In this document: in pieces, positions 6,611 to 9,795 of the stretch
Layout: each line of letters starts with the position of its first letter
How positions within the stretch are numbered: position 1 is the stretch's first letter
Assembly: GCA_019419485.1 (NCBI GenBank)
Contig: DXZV01000054.1
Span: 1 to 9,795 of the forward strand
Origin: Collinsella sp.
GTDB taxonomy: Bacteria; Actinomycetota; Coriobacteriia; Coriobacteriales; Coriobacteriaceae
DNA: 9,795 bases
Reading direction: 5' to 3'
The notes under the pieces: model-generated
Database searches by the model: none
Seen by the model: only the letters and a program-made list of their open reading frames with translations
Told to the model about the DNA's origin: nothing
Program-made: the position numbers and the translations under genes

Positions 6611-7123
6611 CTACAGTCCCAGGCTCTGCTTGGTGGCGGCGCACGTGAGCTCGCCGTGCTTAACGCCGCGCAGGCCCAGCAGACGGTCGGCCAGCTCGTA
6701 GACGCGCTCGCCGCGACCCTTGAGCGCCAGAATCTCTAAGCAGTTGTGGTGATCCAGATGCACGTGCATGGTCGATACGATCTCGTCGGTGTAGTCGTGC
6801 TGCACTTCGTCCAGACGGCGCGTCAGGTCGCCGGTATGGTGGTCGTAGATCATGGTGAGCGACCCGATAACATGCTCATCGGGCGTGCGCATCTGCTCCT
6901 TGGCGATCGAGGCGCGAATCAGGTCGCGCACGGCCTCGGAGCGGTTGGCCACGTCGCCGCGGCGCGCGATCTGTTCGTCAAAACGGCGCAGCAGGTCGTC
7001 CGGTGCGGTAACCGAAAAGCGGACCAGCTCGGAGCCGGAGCCACTACAGTGGCAGCCTGCGTCACCGTCCGCCCCGTGCGGATGCTCGTGCTCGTACCCG
7101 CAGCCGTGCTCGTGTTCGGCCAC
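6611..7123 (-). CDS. nikR: NikR nickel-responsive regulator with a His/Cys-rich N-terminal extension
   Basis: NikR binds nickel and then represses nickel uptake genes. Residues 33-75 form the ribbon-helix-helix DNA-binding domain (ELVRFSVTAPDDLLRRFDEQ, NRSEAVRDLIR). Residues about 85-167 form the ACT-like metal-binding domain. The four high-affinity nickel ligands of the E. coli protein are all matched with the same spacing: H109, H120, H122 and C128. Unusually, about 32 residues precede the domain, with six His (4, 6, 12, 14, 16, 25) and three Cys (8, 24, 26). The total is 170 residues against about 133 in E. coli. The start is a GTG one base after the stop of the upstream 82-residue gene, with no strong ribosome site, so translation is probably coupled. 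No clear GTATGA-N16-TCATAC operator was found nearby. Confidence 0.93.
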   Translation of the reverse strand: MAEHEHGCGYEHEHPHGADGDAGCHCSGSGSELVRFSVTAPDDLLRRFDEQIARRGDVANRSEAVRDLIRASIAKEQMRTPDEHVIGSLTMIYDHHTGDLTRRLDEVQHDYTDEIVSTMHVHLDHHNCLEILALKGRGERVYELADRLLGLRGVKHGELTCAATKQSLGL

Positions 7124-7124
7124 G

Positions 7125-7373
7125 TTACACCAGCTTCACGGAGCCGACGGAGTTGTGGTCGGCCTCGATGGCCTCTTCGTAGCCCTCGAGTGCGTCGTGG
7201 GCCTCGTGCAGCGCGGCCATGGCTGCCTCGAGCTTGGCGCCGATGCGCTCCATGTCAAAATTCTCGGTCGCATGCAGCAGCTGATGGCTCCACTCGTGAG
7301 CGAGCTCGATGGTGTCGTCGACCTGCTTGACGCTCATGGCAAGCTGGCTCATGTTCATTCCAACATCATGCAT
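7125..7373 (-). CDS. 82-residue helical protein of unknown function, coupled to nikR
   Basis: I do not recognise the family. The ATG at 7371-7373 has an excellent ribosome site (AAAGGAG, seven bases upstream), and the stop lies one base before the nikR GTG, so the two are almost certainly co-translated. The protein is acidic, lacks cysteine, signal peptide and membrane segment, and looks all-helical, probably two long amphipathic helices (about 9-36 and 40-72). Histidines 26, 30 and 34 fall on one helix face in an H-x3-H-x3-H pattern, with H56 and H59 on the second helix and H73 after it. With the NikR context this suggests a metal-binding or metal-buffering partner, or a NikR accessory protein, which is inference only. 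Confidence 0.8.
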   Translation of the reverse strand: MHDVGMNMSQLAMSVKQVDDTIELAHEWSHQLLHATENFDMERIGAKLEAAMAALHEAHDALEGYEEAIEADHNSVGSVKLV

Positions 7374-7459
7374 GGAAAATCTCCTTTTGTATGGGGCAGT
7401 TCAGTGGTTCAGATTTTACTACGGAGAGCTCCCGCGCCCGCCGCTGCACGACAGTTGTC

Positions 7460-8734
7460 CTACGGTGCCAGTGAAGCAAGCGGCGCGACTACGACACCGT
7501 CTTCCCGTCGGTAGGCAGTTGCGGTTCCAGTGAGAACGAGCAAGAAGGACGCTTCGCCTTGGTGGGTCGCATCGATTTTAGATGCGAGTTTCTTGAGATT
7601 GGCGGCAGCGGTGTCTATAGGCTTTGAGCCAAGCTTGACCTCAACCAGAGCGTACCTGCCGTCATCTAGCACGAGAACGGCATCGGCTTCAAGGTCGGTC
7701 TTGTCCCGATAGTGGTAAACCTTGCCGCCAAGCAGATCCATATAGGTGCGCAGGTCACGGATGCACATCGATTCAAACAGAAGCCCAAATGTTTCAAAAT
7801 CTTCCAGGAGCTTTTGAGGCGTTGCCCCCAGGGCTGCGACCGCAAGCGATGGATCGCAGAAATGGCGCGTCGGACTCGTCCGTACGGCGGTTTTTGAGCG
7901 GAGCCGCGGGGCCCATGCCTCGAGATCTTCGAAAACGCAGGAGCGGGTCAAGGCGTCGACATATTCAGAAACGGTATTTCTTGAGGGAGGTTCTCCTTGC
8001 ATGTCGGCGGCGATTGTGGCGAGCGATGCCTCTGTCGAGATATTGCGTGCGTAGCTTCGAATAATCTGGGCCATCCAAGTCTTATTTCTCCGCAGTCCAT
8101 CAATCTCGTCGATATCGGAATCAAGCAGTTCCGAGATGTAATCAGGGGCCATGGATAGCGCAATCCCATGGTTTGGCTCGGTAACCGCCTCAGGCCAACC
8201 TCCTCGGCAAAGTGAGTAGACGATACGTTCGATATCGAAGTCGACCATATCGGCAACATCGGTGTTTCCATCAAATAGGCTTGCCAGCGAAACTGATCCT
8301 GTTGACTCGCGTGATTCAAAAAGTGACATCGGGCGCATGTTTATACGTGCTATGCGGCCGACTCCTGAGTGTGCCGGCATTTCGCTTGCCCGAGGTGTTG
8401 CGGAGCCGGTGAGGATAAACCTGCCTCGTCCTTTGCCGCGGTCGATCGCGAACCTTACGGCGTCCCAAAGCTGTGGGGCCATTTGCCATTCATCGATGAG
8501 GCGTGGCTCGTCTCCTTTGAGCAGGAGAGAGGGCTTCGAATCGGCAAGCTGGATGTAGCTCGGACCGTTATCGGGGTCTTGCATGTAGATGCTGCTTGCG
8601 GCTGCCTGTTCAGCCGTTGCGGTCTTGCCGCACCATTTTGGCCCTTTGATTTGGACAGCCCCAGAAGATTTTAGTTTTCTGGCGAGCACCTTGTCCGCGA
8701 CTCGTGGTAAATAACCGTGTTCAATTGAACCCAT
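7460..8734 (-). CDS. AAA-family ATPase with DUF4143 C-terminal domain
   Basis: The 424-residue protein has the architecture of the widespread AAA_14/DUF4143 ATPases (COG1373 type). Walker A is GPKWCGKT (31-38), the Walker B-like strand is RLIDEWQ (78-84), and the sensor segment is FILTGSATP (106-113) followed by GVGRIARINMRPMSLFES. The C-terminal region contains an EAD (349-351) and YALVEVKLG with E365 and K367, matching the PD-(D/E)xK nuclease-like signature of the family. The cellular role is not established; members are common in anaerobes and often sit among accessory genes. The start has AAGGAGG six bases upstream. A TATAAT box (8758-8763) and three 23-bp repeats lie just before it. It stops 86 bases before the 82-residue gene of the nickel cluster and is less GC-rich than that cluster. 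Confidence 0.92.
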   Translation of the reverse strand: MGSIEHGYLPRVADKVLARKLKSSGAVQIKGPKWCGKTATAEQAAASSIYMQDPDNGPSYIQLADSKPSLLLKGDEPRLIDEWQMAPQLWDAVRFAIDRGKGRGRFILTGSATPRASEMPAHSGVGRIARINMRPMSLFESRESTGSVSLASLFDGNTDVADMVDFDIERIVYSLCRGGWPEAVTEPNHGIALSMAPDYISELLDSDIDEIDGLRRNKTWMAQIIRSYARNISTEASLATIAADMQGEPPSRNTVSEYVDALTRSCVFEDLEAWAPRLRSKTAVRTSPTRHFCDPSLAVAALGATPQKLLEDFETFGLLFESMCIRDLRTYMDLLGGKVYHYRDKTDLEADAVLVLDDGRYALVEVKLGSKPIDTAAANLKKLASKIDATHQGEASFLLVLTGTATAYRREDGVVVAPLASLAP

Positions 8735-8757
8735 GTCACCCTCCTTACTAGCAGGGT

Positions 8758-8763
8758 ATTATA
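8758..8763 (-). promoter_or_regulatory. Probable -10 box of the ATPase gene
   Basis: The leftward strand reads TATAAT exactly, 23 bases before the ATPase ATG and its ribosome site. No good -35 hexamer sits 16-18 bases upstream; that position falls in the first copy of the 23-bp repeat and reads GTCCAA at 17-bp spacing. Expression may therefore depend on a protein bound at the repeats, or be blocked by it. Confidence 0.6.
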
Positions 8764-8768
8764 CCGTT

Positions 8769-8838
8769 GATTTGTGCAATTTGGACGATTTAGATTGTGC
8801 AAGTTGGACGATTTAGATTGTGCAAGTTGGACATTATA
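8769..8838. repeat. Three tandem 23-24 bp repeats upstream of the ATPase
   Basis: Units lie at 8769-8792 (24 bp, slightly diverged), 8793-8815 (23 bp) and 8816-8838 (23 bp, diverging in its last bases). The core GATTGTGCAAGTTGGAC is shared. The unit length is close to two helical turns, so proteins bound to each copy would lie on nearly the same DNA face, as in operators or iterons. The copy nearest the ATPase overlaps its expected -35 position. They lie in the gap between the XRE stop and the ATPase start. Confidence 0.85.
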
Positions 8839-8872
8839 TCTAGTAAACAGTCATGATGCCAAAAGAGAAGCC

Positions 8873-9214
8873 CTAGAGTCTCCAAGCCTTTGTCGTATAA
8901 CGCATGATGTCAAGAATGTCGGCTTTAATGTTTGGCGGCAGAGCTTTGAAGAGCGAGAGATATTCGTCTTCCTGAGCGGTAAAAAACGCAGGGCTTCCGT
9001 CTAAGTTTTTGGTATAGCCAAGAATATCGTTGGGCGTGCATCCAAAGAGATCGCACAATGCAATAATGCGGTCCTCTCCTAGTTTTGCCCGACCTGTTTC
9101 CCATGCACTATATGTCGCCTTGCTAACGCCTAGACTGTCCGCAATTTGAAGTTGAGTAAGCCCTGACTTTTTGCGGATTCTGGCGAGCGCGGTATGTCTA
9201 CTGGTCTCATCCAT
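8873..9214 (-). CDS. XRE-family helix-turn-helix transcriptional regulator
   Basis: The 113-residue protein starts with a Cro/C1-type HTH (about 8-61): ALARIRKKSGLTQLQIADSL, then GVSKATYSAWETGRAKLGED and RIIALCDLFGCTPNDILGY. The C-terminal half (62-113) is a short helical segment, EDEYLSLFKALPPNIKADIL, of the type often used for dimerisation. It has no peptidase domain. I chose the ATG at 9212-9214 because GGGAG sits four bases upstream; a TTG start 14 codons earlier has its GGAG directly abutting the codon. It is divergent from the Hsp70 gene at 9364, so it probably controls that gene and itself from the shared 149-base region. It may also act at the repeats 35 bases beyond its stop. Confidence 0.88.
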   Translation of the reverse strand: MDETSRHTALARIRKKSGLTQLQIADSLGVSKATYSAWETGRAKLGEDRIIALCDLFGCTPNDILGYTKNLDGSPAFFTAQEDEYLSLFKALPPNIKADILDIMRYTTKAWRL

Positions 9215-9363
9215 GTCGCTCCCGTCTGAATAATCAAGAGCAACTTTGCATTTCAACTCCGGTCAAATGTCTAACTGAATTGTTCCTAGGTGCAATAATT
9301 GACATAAAGTCTAATATGAATAAACTCAAAACCAATAGAAATAGACATCGAGGAATGGTGGCT
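9215..9363. promoter_or_regulatory. Divergent control region of the XRE regulator and Hsp70 gene
   Basis: For the rightward gene, TTGACA at 9299-9304 and TAAACT at 9321-9326 are 16 bases apart and make a plausible promoter. An imperfect palindrome, TTGACATAAAGTCTAA (9299-9314), covers the -35 box. Related half-sites are ATGTCTA (9267-9273), AAGTCTA (9307-9313) and the inverted TAGACAT (9342-9348); the first two are 40 bases apart. This is the layout expected for an XRE operator, but the sites are short and AT-rich, so chance is possible. Confidence 0.4.
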
Positions 9364-9795
9364 ATGGGGAGAGTTGTTGGAATCGATCTTGGGACGACCT
9401 ATTCGGCCGTCTCCGTGCTGGGGGACGACGGACTTCCTGAAATACTGAAAAACACGGACGGCGAATCGACCACGCCTTCGGTTGTTTTATTTCAAACGTT
9501 TGACGGAAAGGATGAACCGCTTGTCGGAACGATGGCGAAGCACTCGGCGGCAAGTGATCCCGATAATGTTGTTCAGTTCGTGAAGCGGCAGATGGGTAAT
9601 CCGGACTGGAGATTTGACTCTGATTCGGGCGTTTCCTACTCCGCAGAAGAGATCTCCTCCCTTATCATCAAAAAGTTATTGCAAGATGCCGAGCGGGCGC
9701 TTGGAGAGGAAGTGTGCGGAGTCGTAATTACGGTCCCCGCATATTTTGATGATGCAAGAAGAACTGCGACAAAGCAGGCAGGTGTAATTGCGGGC
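9364..9795 (+). CDS. Hsp70/DnaK-family protein, N-terminal part only
   Basis: The first 144 residues are visible and the frame runs off the right edge. It has the actin-fold ATPase signatures of Hsp70: phosphate-1 loop GIDLGTTYSAVSV (6-18, with D8), FVKRQMG carrying K74 where DnaK has its catalytic lysine, and VVITVPAYFDDARRTATKQA (about 122-141). The region around residues 78-90 (NPDWRFDSDSGVSYSAEE) is more divergent, so it is probably a paralogue rather than the housekeeping DnaK. No grpE or dnaJ is visible. ATG 9364 has GAGGA nine bases upstream; an in-frame ATG at 9355 abuts that site and a GTG at 9358 is possible. It diverges from an XRE regulator, which differs from HrcA- or HspR-type control. 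Confidence 0.9.
   Translation, partial: MGRVVGIDLGTTYSAVSVLGDDGLPEILKNTDGESTTPSVVLFQTFDGKDEPLVGTMAKHSAASDPDNVVQFVKRQMGNPDWRFDSDSGVSYSAEEISSLIIKKLLQDAERALGEEVCGVVITVPAYFDDARRTATKQAGVIAG

Noticed and set aside
7124..7440. NikR operator (GTATGA-N16-TCATAC)
   Set aside because: I looked upstream of nikR and the 82-residue gene and found only isolated partial half-sites such as CATACA.
7460..8734. Toxin-antitoxin or defence role for the ATPase
   Set aside because: The family is often found among accessory genes, but nothing in this sequence shows a toxin partner or a defence function, so no such role is assigned.
8769..8838. Plasmid-type replication iterons
   Set aside because: There are only three copies, with no replication initiator gene, and they sit directly on a gene promoter, so operators are more likely.

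Overview
The window looks like a chromosome segment of a gut actinobacterium of the Coriobacteriia, most plausibly Collinsella or a close relative. This is an inference. It rests on GC-rich coding sequence, strong AGGAG-type ribosome sites, an anaerobe-type nickel/hydrogenase maturation locus and clade-typical intergenic palindromes. No rRNA or tRNA is present to confirm it.

Layout. Positions 1-74 hold what may be the first codons of a leftward gene cut by the window edge. Positions 75-428 hold no credible gene but are dense in short repeats: two tandem 25-27 bp units, then six 15-bp arms of alternating orientation on an exact 62-bp period. From 429 to 7373 everything reads leftward. In transcription order it is a small helical protein of unknown function, nikR, hypF, hypC, hypD, hypE and a phosphoglycolate phosphatase-like HAD hydrolase. 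A long hairpin with a T run separates nikR from hypF. From 7460 to the right edge the DNA is visibly more AT-rich and looks accessory: a DUF4143-type AAA ATPase and an XRE regulator (both leftward), then the start of a rightward Hsp70 gene.

How the genes work together. HypF and HypE make the cyanide ligands of the [NiFe]-hydrogenase active site, and HypC with HypD assembles the Fe(CN)2CO unit. NikR senses nickel and normally represses nickel uptake. It carries an unusual His/Cys-rich N-terminal extension and is translationally coupled to the 82-residue protein. No hypA, hypB or hydrogenase structural genes are visible, so they must lie elsewhere or be replaced.

Most notable observation. hypF carries a 203-bp segment bounded by 24-bp inverted repeats (23 of 24 matching) that stays in frame. 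It adds about 68 residues to the C-terminal catalytic half, in the manner of palindromic elements that invade coding sequences. The alternating-arm array at 216-387 and the three 23-bp repeats upstream of the ATPase are the other unexplained structures.
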